64,000 nucleotides of DNA from Silvania hatchlandensis (GCF_025564065.1 NZ_JAMGZK010000052.1:1-64000), one strand, 5' to 3'; shown: positions 53,320 through 63,252, counted from the first letter of the stretch. Program-made: numbers and translations. The notes: generated by a model not told the origin, from the letters alone.

Positions 53320-53769
53320 ATGAAAAGCCATGACCTGAAGAAAGCGCTGTGCCAGTGGACGGCCGGGATTGCCCTGGTGGTGAGCGGTGCGGTTTGGGCA
53401 GCAAATGGAGTGGATCTCAGCCAGTCGCCGGAAGTCTCCGGAACCCAGGAGGGGGCGATTCATATCCAGAAAGAGCAGGGGCGGATGCCGCTGAACTATG
53501 TTAACCAGCCGCCGATGATCCCGCATAGCGTGGACGGGTATCAGGTATCCACCAACACCAACCGCTGCCTGCAGTGTCACGGTGTGGAGAGCTATCGCAC
53601 CACCGGCGCACCGCGCATCAGCCCAACGCACTTTATGGACAGCGACGGTAAAGTCGGGGCCGAAGTGGCGCCGCGTCGCTACTTCTGCCTGCAGTGCCAC
53701 GTCCCGCAGGCCGATGCCGCGCCGATTGTGGGTAACACCTTTACCCCATCAAAAGGTTACGGGAAATAA
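53320..53769 (+). CDS. napB: Periplasmic dihaem cytochrome c subunit NapB
   Basis: Small electron-transfer partner of NapA. The 149-residue precursor has a signal peptide of about 34 residues (ending VWA-AN) and two haem c sites, CLQCHG and CLQCHV. The ATG at 53320 has GGGAG upstream. In E. coli its start overlaps the napH stop; here a short ERIC has moved the napH stop 34 bases upstream, so translational coupling is probably weakened. Confidence 0.96.
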   Translation: MKSHDLKKALCQWTAGIALVVSGAVWAANGVDLSQSPEVSGTQEGAIHIQKEQGRMPLNYVNQPPMIPHSVDGYQVSTNTNRCLQCHGVESYRTTGAPRISPTHFMDSDGKVGAEVAPRRYFCLQCHVPQADAAPIVGNTFTPSKGYGK

Positions 53770-53778
53770 GAGGTCACT

Positions 53779-54381
53779 ATGCAAAATTCTAACCCTAAAC
53801 CTGGCTGGATTAAGCGCCTCTGGCAGTGGTGGCGTCGTCCCAGTCGTCTGGCGCTGGGCACGCTGCTGTTAATCGGTTTCGTCGGCGGCATTATTTTCTG
53901 GGGCGGCTTTAACACCGGGATGGAAAAGGCCAACACCGAAGCGTTCTGCATTAGCTGTCACGAAATGCGTAACACCGTCTATCAGGAGTATATGGAGTCG
54001 GTGCACTACAACAACCGCAGCGGCGTGCGGGCCACCTGTCCTGACTGCCACGTTCCGCACGAGTTTGGTCCCAAAATGATCCGTAAGATCAAGGCCAGTA
54101 AAGAGCTGTACGCCAAGGCGACCGGACTGATCGACACGCCGCAGAAATTTGAAGACCACCGTCTGACCATGGCCCAGAGCGAGTGGCGACGCATGAAAGA
54201 GAACAACTCGCAGGAGTGCCGTAACTGCCACAACTTCGAGTTTATGGATTTAACGGCCCAGAAAGGCGTCGCGGCAAAAATGCACGACCAGGCCGTCAAA
54301 GATGGGCAAACCTGTATTGACTGTCATAAAGGGATTGCCCACAAGCTCCCGGATATGCGCGACGTCAAACCGGGCTTTTAA
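53779..54381 (+). CDS. napC: Membrane-anchored tetrahaem cytochrome c NapC
   Basis: NapC/NirT-family quinol dehydrogenase passing electrons from menaquinol to NapB. The 200-residue protein has one N-terminal membrane anchor (about 24-45) and four haem c sites: CISCHE, CPDCHV, CRNCHN and CIDCHK. It ends 14 bases before ccmA, whose system attaches its haems. Confidence 0.97.
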   Translation: MQNSNPKPGWIKRLWQWWRRPSRLALGTLLLIGFVGGIIFWGGFNTGMEKANTEAFCISCHEMRNTVYQEYMESVHYNNRSGVRATCPDCHVPHEFGPKMIRKIKASKELYAKATGLIDTPQKFEDHRLTMAQSEWRRMKENNSQECRNCHNFEFMDLTAQKGVAAKMHDQAVKDGQTCIDCHKGIAHKLPDMRDVKPGF

Positions 54382-54395
54382 CAGGACGTTAATGC

Positions 54396-55022
54396 GTGGG
54401 CCAACTTGACGCTAAAGCGCTGCTCTGCGAGCGGGATGACAGAATACTGTTCAGCAATCTGTCATTCCAGGTGAACGCCGGGGAGTGGGTACAAATTACC
54501 GGGGGCAACGGCGCAGGGAAAACCACCCTGCTGCGGCTGCTCACCGGGCTCGCGCGCCCTGATGCCGGGGAGGTGTGCTGGCAAGGGCAGCCCCTGCACC
54601 GGGTGCGCGACAGCTATCATCAGGATCTGCTGTGGATTGGCCATCAGCCGGGGATCAAAACCCGGCTGACGGCGCTGGAGAACCTGCGCTTTTTCCATCA
54701 CCACGGCGACACGCAGCAGTGCCTGGAGGCGCTGGCTCAGGCGGGCCTCGCCGGATACGAAGACCTTCCCGTCAGCCAACTCTCTGCCGGACAGCAGCGC
54801 CGCGTGGCGCTGGCGCGTCTGTGGCTGACCCGCGCCACGCTTTGGATCCTCGATGAACCCTTTACCGCCATCGACGTGAACGGCGTCGAACGCCTGACCC
54901 GCCAGATGGCCCGGCATACCGGGCAGGGCGGGATGGTGATCCTGACGACCCACCAGCCGCTGAACGTGGCGAACGATAAAATTCGACGCATCGCCCTGAC
55001 CCCCGAGAGGGTCGCATCATGA
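54396..55022 (+). CDS. ccmA: Haem exporter/release ATPase CcmA
   Basis: ATP-binding subunit of the CcmABCD complex, which releases holo-CcmE for cytochrome c maturation. The 208-residue protein has Walker [10 protein letters not shown] (about 37-45), signature [14 protein letters not shown] and Walker B LWILDEP. The start is GTG (MGQLDA frame); an ATG four bases upstream reads into a quick stop. It overlaps ccmB by 4 bases. Confidence 0.95.
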   Translation: MGQLDAKALLCERDDRILFSNLSFQVNAGEWVQITGGNGAGKTTLLRLLTGLARPDAGEVCWQGQPLHRVRDSYHQDLLWIGHQPGIKTRLTALENLRFFHHHGDTQQCLEALAQAGLAGYEDLPVSQLSAGQQRRVALARLWLTRATLWILDEPFTAIDVNGVERLTRQMARHTGQGGMVILTTHQPLNVANDKIRRIALTPERVAS

Positions 55023-55678
55023 TGTGGCGCATCTTCCGTCTCGAACTGCGGGTGGCGTTCCGCCATAGCGCCGAGATCGCCAACCCGCTGTGGTTCTTCC
55101 TGATTGTGATCACCCTGTTCCCGCTGAGTATTGGCCCGGAGCCGCAGCTGCTGGCGCGCATTGCCCCCGGTATTATCTGGGTCGCCGCGCTGCTGGCCTC
55201 GCTGCTGGCGCTGGAACGGCTGTTCCGTGACGATCTGCAGGACGGCAGCCTGGAACAGCTGATGCTGCTGCCGATCCCGCTCCCGGCGGTGGTGCTGGCG
55301 AAGGTGATGGCCCACTGGATGGTGACCGGCCTGCCGCTGCTGGTCCTCTCGCCGCTGGTGGCACTGCTGCTCGGCATGGATCTCTACGGCTGGAAAATTA
55401 TGGCCCTGACGCTGCTGCTGGGCACCCCGACTCTGGGTTTCCTCGGCGCGCCGGGCGTGGGCTTAACCGTAGGGCTGAAGCGCGGCGGCGTACTGCTGAG
55501 CGTGCTGGTGCTGCCGCTTACCATCCCGTTACTGATTTTTGCGACCGCAGCGATGGATGCGGCCTCCATGCACCTTCCCGTTGAGGGGTACATGGCGATT
55601 CTGGGGGCGCTGCTGGTGGGCAGCGCAACGTTAAGCCCGTTTGCGACGGCGGCTGCGTTACGCATCAGCGTGCAGTAG
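55019..55678 (+). CDS. ccmB: Haem exporter permease CcmB
   Basis: A 219-residue membrane subunit of CcmABCD with six hydrophobic segments. Conserved regions [15 protein letters not shown] (about 13-27) and [14 protein letters not shown] (about 137-150) fit the family. Two adjacent ATG codons are possible starts. A 36-base gap precedes ccmC. Confidence 0.95.
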   Translation: MMWRIFRLELRVAFRHSAEIANPLWFFLIVITLFPLSIGPEPQLLARIAPGIIWVAALLASLLALERLFRDDLQDGSLEQLMLLPIPLPAVVLAKVMAHWMVTGLPLLVLSPLVALLLGMDLYGWKIMALTLLLGTPTLGFLGAPGVGLTVGLKRGGVLLSVLVLPLTIPLLIFATAAMDAASMHLPVEGYMAILGALLVGSATLSPFATAAALRISVQ

Positions 55679-55714
55679 CGCGGTATTCATTGGATTGAAT
55701 CTGGTAACTGAATT

Positions 55715-56452
55715 ATGTGGAAAACACTGCATCAACTGGCGAACCCGCCGCGGCTGTATCAGATCTGCGGTTACTTTATTCCCTGGCTGGCGATAGCCAG
55801 CGCGCTGGTGCTGGCCGTGGGCTGGATTTGGGGCTTTGGTTTTGCGCCTGCGGATTATCAGCAGGGGCAGAGCTATCGCATTATTTATCTGCATGTTCCG
55901 GCGGCCATCTGGTCGATGGGGATCTACGCCTCGATGGCGGTGGCGGCCTTTATCGGCCTGGTGTGGCAGCTGAAAATGGCCAACCTGGCGCTGGCGGCGA
56001 TGGCACCCATTGGGGCAGTGTTGACCTTTATTGCGCTGGTAACCGGCTCCGCCTGGGGCAAACCGATGTGGGGAACCTGGTGGGTGTGGGATGCGCGCCT
56101 GACCTCCGAGCTGGTATTGCTGTTTCTCTACGTAGGTGCCATTGCCCTGTGGCACGCCTTTGACGATCGCCGTCTGGCCGGTCGCGCTGCCGGCATTCTG
56201 GTGCTGATTGGTGTGGTCAACTTACCCATCATTCACTACTCGGTGGAGTGGTGGAACACCCTGCATCAGGGCTCAACCAATATGCAGCAGAGCATCGACC
56301 CGGCCATGCGCACGCCGCTGCGCCTGGCGATCGTCGGCACGCTGCTGCTGTTTATCACGCTGACGCTGATGCGGATGCGTAACCTGATTTTACTCATGGA
56401 AAAACGCCGCCCGTGGGTGGGTGAACTGATGTTAAAGAGAGGCCGCCAATGA
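55715..56452 (+). CDS. ccmC: Haem lyase/handling protein CcmC
   Basis: A 245-residue inner-membrane protein with six membrane segments that loads haem onto CcmE. It has the tryptophan-rich WWD motif (WGTWWVWDARLTSEL, about 119-133) facing the periplasm and conserved His ligands. ccmD overlaps its end (ATGA). Confidence 0.96.
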   Translation: MWKTLHQLANPPRLYQICGYFIPWLAIASALVLAVGWIWGFGFAPADYQQGQSYRIIYLHVPAAIWSMGIYASMAVAAFIGLVWQLKMANLALAAMAPIGAVLTFIALVTGSAWGKPMWGTWWVWDARLTSELVLLFLYVGAIALWHAFDDRRLAGRAAGILVLIGVVNLPIIHYSVEWWNTLHQGSTNMQQSIDPAMRTPLRLAIVGTLLLFITLTLMRMRNLILLMEKRRPWVGELMLKRGRQ

Positions 56453-56658
56453 ACAGCGCGTTTGCATCCTGGAGTGAATTCTTCGCCATGGGCGGCTACG
56501 CCTTTTACGTCTGGCTGGCGGTGGCGATGACCGTGATCCCGCTGGCGATACTGGTGGCGCATACCGCCCTGCAGCATCGCGCCATTCTGCGCGGCATCGC
56601 CCAACAGCGCGCCCGGGAGTCCCGCATGCGGGCCGCTCAGGCACAGGAGGCGGCATGA
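56449..56658 (+). CDS. ccmD: CcmD, small subunit of the haem release complex
   Basis: A 69-residue protein with one membrane segment (about 17-37) and a charged cytoplasmic tail ([14 protein letters not shown]). It bridges CcmABC and CcmE and is needed for release of holo-CcmE. Overlaps both neighbours by 4 bases. Confidence 0.94.
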   Translation: MNSAFASWSEFFAMGGYAFYVWLAVAMTVIPLAILVAHTALQHRAILRGIAQQRARESRMRAAQAQEAA

Positions 56659-57134
56659 ATCTGCGCCGTAAAAACCGTCTGTGGGTGGCCTGCGCCGTGC
56701 TGGCCGGGCTGGCGCTGACTATTACCCTGGTGCTCTACGCCCTGCGTTCCAACATCGACCTGTTCTACACCCCGGGCGAGATCCTGTACGGTAAGCGCGA
56801 AACGCACCAGCTGCCGGAAGTCGGCCAGCGCCTGCGCGTGGGCGGGATGGTGATGGCCGGTAGCGTCAAGCGCGACCCGGAATCGTTAAAAGTGAATTTC
56901 AGCATCTATGACGCCGAAGGCGTGGTGGATGTGACCTACGACGGCATTCTGCCGGATCTGTTCCGCGAAGGGCAGGGCGTGGTGGTGCAGGGCGAACTTG
57001 GCGAGAACAACCATGTGCAGGCGAAAGAGGTGCTCGCCAAACATGATGAAAACTACACCCCGCCGGAAGTGGAAAAAGCGATGCAGGAAAACCACCGTCG
57101 TCCGGCAAGTGTGTATAAGGATAACGCCTCATGA
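56655..57134 (+). CDS. ccmE: Haem chaperone CcmE
   Basis: A 159-residue periplasm-facing haem chaperone that binds haem covalently through a His. It has an N-terminal membrane anchor (about 9-28), an OB-fold core, and the haem-binding [12 protein letters not shown] motif (His near residue 130). Delivers haem to CcmFGH. Confidence 0.96.
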   Translation: MNLRRKNRLWVACAVLAGLALTITLVLYALRSNIDLFYTPGEILYGKRETHQLPEVGQRLRVGGMVMAGSVKRDPESLKVNFSIYDAEGVVDVTYDGILPDLFREGQGVVVQGELGENNHVQAKEVLAKHDENYTPPEVEKAMQENHRRPASVYKDNAS

Positions 57135-59074
57135 TGCCTGAAATTGGCAACGGGCTGCTGTGCCTGGCGCTGGGCGTGGCGCTGCTGCTCTCGCTGTATC
57201 CGCTATGGGGTGTGGCGCGCAATGACCCGCGGATGATGGCCTCGGCGAGGCTGTTTTCCTGGCTGCTGTTTATGCTGGTGACGGGCGCGTTTATCGTGCT
57301 GATCCACGCGTTCGTGGTGAACGACTTCTCGGTGACCTACGTTGCCAGCAACTCCAACACCCAACTGCCGGTCTGGTATCGCGTGGCGGCCACCTGGGGC
57401 GCACACGAAGGCTCCCTGCTGCTGTGGGTGCTGCTGATGAGCGGCTGGACCTTTGCCGTGGCGCTGTGCAGCCAGCGGATGCCACCCGACGTGGTCGCCC
57501 GCGTGCTGGCGGTGATGGGGATGGTTAGCGTCGGCTTCCTGCTGTTTATCCTCTTCACCTCCAACCCCTTTGCCCGCACGCTGCCGGACTTTCCGATTGA
57601 AGGCCGGGACCTGAACCCGCTTCTGCAGGACCCGGGCCTGATTTTCCATCCGCCGCTGCTGTATATGGGCTACGTCGGCTTCTCGGTGGCCTTTGCCTTT
57701 GCGATTGCCGCCCTGCTGAGCGGGCGACTGGACAGCACCTTTGCCCGTTTTGCCCGCCCGTGGACGCTGGCGGCATGGGTGTGCCTGACCCTCGGTATCG
57801 TGCTCGGCTCCGCGTGGGCCTATTACGAGCTGGGCTGGGGCGGGTGGTGGTTCTGGGACCCGGTCGAGAACGCCTCGTTTATGCCGTGGCTGGTGGGCAC
57901 TGCCCTGATGCACTCCCTTGCGGTGACGGAACAGCGCGCCAGCTTTAAAGCCTGGACCCTGCTGCTGGCGATAAGCGCCTTTTCCCTGTGCCTGTTGGGC
58001 ACCTTCCTCGTACGCTCCGGGGTGCTGGTTTCGGTGCATGCCTTTGCGTCCGACCCGTCGCGCGGGATGTTTATCCTCGCCTTTATGGTGCTGGTGATTG
58101 GTGGCTCGCTGCTGCTGTTTGCCACCCGTGGGCACAAAGTTCGCTCCCGGGTGAACAATGCACTTTGGTCGCGGGAGTCGCTGCTGCTCGGCAACAACGT
58201 CCTGCTGATCACCGCCATGCTGGTGGTGGTGCTGGGCACGCTGCTACCGCTGGTGCATAAGCAGCTCGGGCTGGGCAGCATTTCGATTGGCGAGCCGTTC
58301 TTCAATACCCTGTTCACCTGGCTGATGGCGCCGTTTGCGCTGCTGGTGGGGATCGGACCGCTGGTGCGCTGGGGACGCGACCGTCCGCGCAAGCTCCAGC
58401 GTCTGCTGGTTATCGCCCTGGTCAGCACCTTCGCGCTGTCGCTGCTGCTGCCGTGGCTGTTCGAGAGCAAGATTGTTGCCATGACGGTGGTCGGGCTGGC
58501 GATGGCGTGCTGGATCTTTGTGCTGGCGATCGCGGAAGTCGCGCTGCGCGTCTCGCGTGGGACGACGATGACGCTCAGCTACTGGGGCATGGTGGCGGGT
58601 CACCTCGGGCTGGCGGTCACTGTCGTCGGGATCGCCTTCAGCCAGAACTACAGCGTAGAGCGTGATGTGCGCATGAAAGCGGGGGAAAGTGTCCAGATCC
58701 ACGACTATCGCTTTACCTTCCGCGATGTTAAAGAGATCGCCGGGCCTAACTACCGGGGCGGCGTGGCAACAATTGAGGTCATGCGCAACGGCAAAGCCGA
58801 AGCGGTGCTGCATGCGGAAAAACGCTTCTACAACAGCAACAGCTCAATGATGACCGAAGCGGCGATTGACGGCGGGATCACCCGCGACCTGTACGCCGCC
58901 CTCGGGGAAGAGCTGGATAACGGTGCCTGGGCCGTGCGCCTGTACTACAAACCTTTTGTGCGCTGGATTTGGGCGGGAGGATTACTGATGGCGCTGGGTG
59001 GGCTGCTGTGCCTGTTCGATCCGCGCTATCGCCAGCGCGGCAAGCAACGCACGACTGCGGAGGCGACGGTATGA
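57131..59074 (+). CDS. ccmF: Haem lyase CcmF
   Basis: A 647-residue, multi-spanning protein (about 15 membrane segments) that joins haem to apocytochromes with CcmH. The periplasmic WWD domain ([18 protein letters not shown], about 236-253) and conserved histidines are present, as is the large periplasmic region near 500-600. Length equals the E. coli protein. ccmG overlaps its stop by 4 bases. Confidence 0.97.
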   Translation: MMPEIGNGLLCLALGVALLLSLYPLWGVARNDPRMMASARLFSWLLFMLVTGAFIVLIHAFVVNDFSVTYVASNSNTQLPVWYRVAATWGAHEGSLLLWVLLMSGWTFAVALCSQRMPPDVVARVLAVMGMVSVGFLLFILFTSNPFARTLPDFPIEGRDLNPLLQDPGLIFHPPLLYMGYVGFSVAFAFAIAALLSGRLDSTFARFARPWTLAAWVCLTLGIVLGSAWAYYELGWGGWWFWDPVENASFMPWLVGTALMHSLAVTEQRASFKAWTLLLAISAFSLCLLGTFLVRSGVLVSVHAFASDPSRGMFILAFMVLVIGGSLLLFATRGHKVRSRVNNALWSRESLLLGNNVLLITAMLVVVLGTLLPLVHKQLGLGSISIGEPFFNTLFTWLMAPFALLVGIGPLVRWGRDRPRKLQRLLVIALVSTFALSLLLPWLFESKIVAMTVVGLAMACWIFVLAIAEVALRVSRGTTMTLSYWGMVAGHLGLAVTVVGIAFSQNYSVERDVRMKAGESVQIHDYRFTFRDVKEIAGPNYRGGVATIEVMRNGKAEAVLHAEKRFYNSNSSMMTEAAIDGGITRDLYAALGEELDNGAWAVRLYYKPFVRWIWAGGLLMALGGLLCLFDPRYRQRGKQRTTAEATV

Positions 59075-59628
59075 AGCGTAACGTCCTGGTCATTCCTTTT
59101 GTGATCTTCCTGGTGATTGCGGCGCTTCTGCTGTGGCAGCTGGCGCGCAACGCCGAGGGAGACGATCCGACCAATCTGGAGTCGGCGCTGATTGGTAAGC
59201 CGGTGCCGACGTTTCGCCTTGAGTCGCTGGATAACCCCGGTCAGCACTATCAGGCGGATGTCCTCACTCAGGGCAAGCCGGTGCTGCTCAACGTCTGGGC
59301 GACCTGGTGCCCGACCTGCCGCGCTGAACATCAGTATCTGAACCAGCTCTCCGCGCAGGGGATCCGCGTGGTGGGCATGAATTACAAAGACGACCGTCAG
59401 AAAGCCATTACCTGGCTGAAAGAGCTCGGCAACCCCTATGGGCTGAGCCTGTTTGACGGGGACGGTATGCTGGGGCTGGATCTGGGGGTGTACGGCGCGC
59501 CGGAGACCTTCCTGATCGACGGAAAAGGGATCATTCGCTATCGCCACGCAGGCGCGCTGACTGCGCAGGTCTGGGATCGTGAACTCAAGCCGCTGTGGGA
59601 CAAGTACAGCCAGGAGGCCGCACAATGA
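59071..59628 (+). CDS. ccmG: Thiol:disulfide interchange protein CcmG (DsbE)
   Basis: A 185-residue membrane-tethered thioredoxin-like reductase keeping apocytochrome CxxCH cysteines and CcmH reduced. It has an N-terminal anchor (about 5-22), the active site WCPTC (about 79-83) and the cis-Pro region GAPETFLID. The ATG at 59071 was chosen for homology and for its ATGA overlap with ccmF; an in-frame upstream start inside ccmF was rejected. Confidence 0.96.
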   Translation: MKRNVLVIPFVIFLVIAALLLWQLARNAEGDDPTNLESALIGKPVPTFRLESLDNPGQHYQADVLTQGKPVLLNVWATWCPTCRAEHQYLNQLSAQGIRVVGMNYKDDRQKAITWLKELGNPYGLSLFDGDGMLGLDLGVYGAPETFLIDGKGIIRYRHAGALTAQVWDRELKPLWDKYSQEAAQ

Positions 59629-60662
59629 GATTTTTACAGGCTTTGCTGATGCTGGTGCTATCCGGCCAGGCGCTGGCCACCATCGACGTGATGCCGTTTA
59701 AGGATGAGGCGCAGGAGCAGCAGTTCCGCCAGCTGACGGAGCAGCTGCGCTGTCCAAAATGCCAGAACAACAGCATTGCCGATTCCAACTCGATGATCGC
59801 CGTCGACCTGCGTCAGAAGGTGTATGAACTGATGCAGGAGGGGAAGAGTAATAAGCAGATTGTGGAGTACATGGTGGCGCGTTACGGCAGCTTCGTGACC
59901 TACGATCCACCGCTCACCCCGCTGACTATTTTGCTGTGGATCCTGCCGCTGGCCGCCATGGGGACCGGGGGCTGGGTGATCTACTCCCGATCCCGCCGCC
60001 GGGTGCGGATCGCGCCGGATGCCGTTAGCGATAAAACCTTGCCTCAGGGCAAACGCGCCGGAGCATGGGTGTATGCGCCCGGCGTCGTGATTGCGCTGGC
60101 GGTGGGGGCGGGCAGTTACTACCAGACCGGACACTATCAGCAGGTGAAGATCTGGCAGCAGGCGACGGCACAGACGCCCGCTCTGCTGGAACGGGCGTTA
60201 AATGCGAAGGCGCAGCCGCTGAATGAAGAGGAGCTGACCCGTCTGGCGCTCGGCCTGCGCACCCGTTTGCAAAGCGATGAGGGCAATATCGAAGGCTGGA
60301 TCATGCTGGGTCGTATCGGCATGGCGCTGGGCAATGCCAGCACCGCCACCGAAGCGTACGCCAACGCATACCGGCTCGATCCAAAAAACAGCGACGCCGC
60401 GCTGGGCTACGCCGAGGCGCTGACCCGTTCAACCGATCCGGAGGATAATCGCCGGGGTGGGGCGCTGCTGCGCCAGCTGGTGAAAAGCGATCATGCCAAC
60501 GTGCGCGTCCTGAGCATGTTTGCCTTTAACGCCTTCGAGCAGCAGCGGTTCAGTGAAGCGGTGGCGGCCTGGGAGATGATGCTGAAATTACTCCCCGCCA
60601 ACGATACCCGCCGTTCCGTGATTGAGCGCAGTATCCAGCAGGCGCTGGAGCAGGCGAAGTAA
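59625..60662 (+). CDS. ccmH: Cytochrome c maturation protein CcmH (fused CcmH-CcmI type)
   Basis: A 345-residue two-part protein. The N-terminal CcmH domain has a signal peptide of about 18 residues and the redox motif LRCPKCQNNS (about 41-50), followed by a membrane segment near 104-122. The C-terminal part is the CcmI-like apocytochrome-binding portion, with a second membrane segment near 145-163 and TPR repeats (about 220-340). The fused arrangement is normal in E. coli relatives. The ATG overlaps ccmG by 4 bases. It ends 12 bases before the convergent narP stop. Confidence 0.96.
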   Translation: MRFLQALLMLVLSGQALATIDVMPFKDEAQEQQFRQLTEQLRCPKCQNNSIADSNSMIAVDLRQKVYELMQEGKSNKQIVEYMVARYGSFVTYDPPLTPLTILLWILPLAAMGTGGWVIYSRSRRRVRIAPDAVSDKTLPQGKRAGAWVYAPGVVIALAVGAGSYYQTGHYQQVKIWQQATAQTPALLERALNAKAQPLNEEELTRLALGLRTRLQSDEGNIEGWIMLGRIGMALGNASTATEAYANAYRLDPKNSDAALGYAEALTRSTDPEDNRRGGALLRQLVKSDHANVRVLSMFAFNAFEQQRFSEAVAAWEMMLKLLPANDTRRSVIERSIQQALEQAK

Positions 60663-60674
60663 CGGCCCGGTGTG

Positions 60675-61319
60675 TTACAGGCCGCGGGTTTGCAGGAACA
60701 GGATGGTGGCTGCCACGCGCGAGCGCACGTTCAGTTTGCGCAGCAGGTTGCGAATATGTACCTTCACCGTCTGCTCGGCGATGTTCAGACTGGCGGCGAT
60801 CTGCTTATTCGACAACCCCTGCGCCAGCTCGTGGAGCACGTCCAGCTCACGCTCGGTCAGCACGCTCAGCGGGTCCGCTTGTTCGCCGGAGACGTCGCGA
60901 TCGCGCAGGTAGTCGCTGACGAATTCGCTGAACACCTTTCCCCCCTTCGCGCCCGCGAGGATGTCATTCAGCAGCACTTCCGGATCGCTGTCTTTCAGTA
61001 AATAGCCGTCAGCACCCGCGTTGATCAGGGCGTAGATATCGCTGGTGGAATCCGACGCGGTCAGGATGATGACCTGGGCAGTCACCTCTTCACGACGCAG
61101 GGCATTAAGGGTATCCAGCCCGCTCATCCCTTTCATATTGAGATCCAGCAGGATCACATCCGGTTCAAGGCGGTTGGCCAGCTGGATGGCGCTCTCGCCA
61201 TCACCCGCTTCGGCCACCACGTTAAAATCGCTATTCAGGGCCAGCAGCTGGCGGATCCCTCTGCGCATCAGTGGATGATCGTCCACAATAAGTACCTGAA
61301 AAGGCGTAACTTCAGACAC
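60675..61319 (-). CDS. narP: Nitrate/nitrite response regulator NarP
   Basis: A 214-residue two-component regulator phosphorylated by NarQ/NarX, activating nap and other anaerobic genes. The receiver domain has the acidic DDH pocket and the phosphorylated Asp in LLDLNMKG (about 58). The C-terminal LuxR-type HTH reads LTERELDVLHELAQGLSNKQIA. It lies beside the operon it controls, as in E. coli, and the nap promoter contains a 7-2-7 inverted repeat of the kind NarP binds. Confidence 0.96.
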   Translation of the reverse strand: MSEVTPFQVLIVDDHPLMRRGIRQLLALNSDFNVVAEAGDGESAIQLANRLEPDVILLDLNMKGMSGLDTLNALRREEVTAQVIILTASDSTSDIYALINAGADGYLLKDSDPEVLLNDILAGAKGGKVFSEFVSDYLRDRDVSGEQADPLSVLTERELDVLHELAQGLSNKQIAASLNIAEQTVKVHIRNLLRKLNVRSRVAATILFLQTRGL

Positions 61320-61640
61320 ACTCTTCTCCTGAGTATTTCGTTATTGTTGTTGGCGAACGCCCGTCCGTACGCACCGGGAGCATCGCAGGCGATAGTGTAT
61401 GCCCCTGAATAGGGTTTTGCATCGGGCATTGTTCAGGGAATATGAGCATATTCTCATTCCTGCATTCATGTGGCCTGCTACCGAATAGCGTAACTACCTC
61501 AAACTATCTCAAATTTATGAATTTTTGAGATAGTTTGACGATCAGCGCAGGCACCAACGAGCAGAAAACGGTGTACCGCATCGCGAAGAATCTGAACTGA
61601 ACGGCAGGGCGCAGATGGCTAACTCGCCCGCATTTGATAT
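61320..61640 (-). promoter_or_regulatory. narP upstream region with a long inverted repeat
   Basis: About 320 bases without a gene. It must hold the narP promoter (minus strand), though I cannot pick one with confidence. The striking part is a perfect 14-bp inverted repeat (61500-61513 with 61524-61537, 10-base A/T loop), preceded by near-repeats CTACCTCAAA and CTATCTCAAA (61494-61513). Nothing else recognisable. Confidence 0.5.
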
Positions 61641-61668
61641 AAAAAAATCCCCGACGCGTCGGGGATTT
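61641..61668 (-). terminator. Rho-independent terminator after the AbgT-family gene
   Basis: The palindrome AAATCCCCGACGCGTCGGGG plus ATTT (61645-61668) forms a stem of about 10 bp, and the minus strand continues into seven T residues (61647-61641). It lies 21 bases beyond the transporter stop. Confidence 0.88.
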
Positions 61669-61689
61669 GTGTTGGTACTTAGTTGATTC

Positions 61690-63252
61690 TCAGTTCGGTG
61701 CCCAGGTATACGGCGCTGCAACGCCTAGCGGCATGCCCACGCCCCACCACACCAGCAAGAACAGGCTCCACGCCACAAAGAAAGCGATGGAATAAGGCAT
61801 CATAATCGACACCAGCGTACCCACACCGGCCCCTTTCACGTAGCGCTGGCAATACACCACCACCAGCGGGAAGAAGACCATCAGCGGGGTGATGATGTTG
61901 GTGCAGGAGTCACCGACACGGAACGCCGCCTGGGTCAGCTCCGGGGATATACCAACGGCCATCAGCATCGGCACCATGATAGGTGAGAGCAGCGCCCACT
62001 TCGCCGACGCGGAGCCGATCAGCAGGTTAACCGCTGCCGTCAGGACAATCATCCCGATGATGGTCGCTTCGCCCGGGAGTGCCATCGCTTTCAGACCGTC
62101 TGCGCCCGCCAGCGCCACCAGCGTGCCGATGTTGGAGTCGTTGAAGGCTTTGATAAACATCGCGCAGAAGAAGGCCATCACCATATAGGATCCCATTTTG
62201 CTCATGGAATCATTCATGGCGCTAATCACATCTTTACCCGATTTAAAGGTCCCGGCGCTTAACCCAAAGACAATGCCCGGCACAATAAAGATCAAGAAAA
62301 TCAGCGGCACAATCGACTTCATGATTGGCGCACCGTAGGCGGTGAGCGAACCTTCTGCACTGCGCAGGGTCGAGGTTTCTGGCCATGTGGCTGCGGCCAG
62401 TGCCGCCAGGCCCAGTACCATCACCAGTCCGGCACGGGTAAAGGCGCGATGCTCCAGCGGGGTGATGCTGGTCATGTCGCCGTCATGCTTATAATCGCCA
62501 TCAATGGTCATCTTACTGACGCGTGGTTCGACGATGCGCTCCGTTCCCCACCAACCGACGAGGGTAATCAGAATGGACGAGGCGATACCAAAGTAGAGAT
62601 TGCACAGGGTATTAACGGTATAGGTACTGTCGAGGAGTTGGGCTGCAGCCTGGGTAAAGCCCTGCAGCAGCGCGTCGTTGCCGGTGGGCACCATGTTAGC
62701 CGCAAAGCCCCCGGAGACGCCTGAGAACGCTGCCGCAATCCCGACCAGAGGGTGGCGACCTGCGGCGATAAAGATAATCGCCCCCAGCGGGATCACCAGC
62801 ACGTACCCGGCATCGGCCGCCACGTGGCTGAACATCGCCACGAAAATCAGCATCGGGGTCAGCAGTTTTTTCGGCGTGACGCGCAGCATTTTCTTGAGCG
62901 CAACGTTAATAAAGCCGGAGCTTTCTGCCACGCCCACACCCAGCATAGCGACCAGCACGATCCCCAGCGGGGCAAACCCGGTAAAGGTGGTCACCATCGA
63001 CGACAGGGTGTTGGTCAACGCTTCGGCGGAGAGCAGGTTATTAACCTGTACCGCCTGCTGGGTGACCGGGTTCACCACGTCGAACTCGACCAGCGACAGC
63101 ACAGCCGACAGCCCCATCACCAGCAGTAATATGTAGAAGAAGATCAGCGCCGGCTCCGGTAAACGGTTCCCCGCGCGCTCAATCGCGTTTAAAAAACCGC
63201 TCATTAAGCGGCTTTCGGACGCGGCTTTATCTGTCCCTGTGAGTGAACTCAT
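61690..63252 (-). CDS. AbgT-family transporter
   Basis: A 520-residue inner-membrane transporter of the AbgT family, whose members take up p-aminobenzoyl-glutamate or export sulfonamide-type antimetabolites. It has about 11 membrane segments plus hairpins, and family motifs such as FSHVAADAGYVLVIPLGA (about 141-158) and AASGG-like region GVSGGFAANMVPTGNDALL (about 179-197). It is related to but clearly different from E. coli AbgT (508 residues), so import versus efflux is open. No abgA/abgB peptidase genes are adjacent within the window. Start ATG has GGAG upstream and a strong terminator follows. Confidence 0.85.
   Translation of the reverse strand: MSSLTGTDKAASESRLMSGFLNAIERAGNRLPEPALIFFYILLLVMGLSAVLSLVEFDVVNPVTQQAVQVNNLLSAEALTNTLSSMVTTFTGFAPLGIVLVAMLGVGVAESSGFINVALKKMLRVTPKKLLTPMLIFVAMFSHVAADAGYVLVIPLGAIIFIAAGRHPLVGIAAAFSGVSGGFAANMVPTGNDALLQGFTQAAAQLLDSTYTVNTLCNLYFGIASSILITLVGWWGTERIVEPRVSKMTIDGDYKHDGDMTSITPLEHRAFTRAGLVMVLGLAALAAATWPETSTLRSAEGSLTAYGAPIMKSIVPLIFLIFIVPGIVFGLSAGTFKSGKDVISAMNDSMSKMGSYMVMAFFCAMFIKAFNDSNIGTLVALAGADGLKAMALPGEATIIGMIVLTAAVNLLIGSASAKWALLSPIMVPMLMAVGISPELTQAAFRVGDSCTNIITPLMVFFPLVVVYCQRYVKGAGVGTLVSIMMPYSIAFFVAWSLFLLVWWGVGMPLGVAAPYTWAPN

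Noticed and set aside
57203..58135. 310-codon minus-strand frame opposite ccmF
   Set aside because: Gln/His/Arg-rich complement of a membrane gene; not plausible as a protein.
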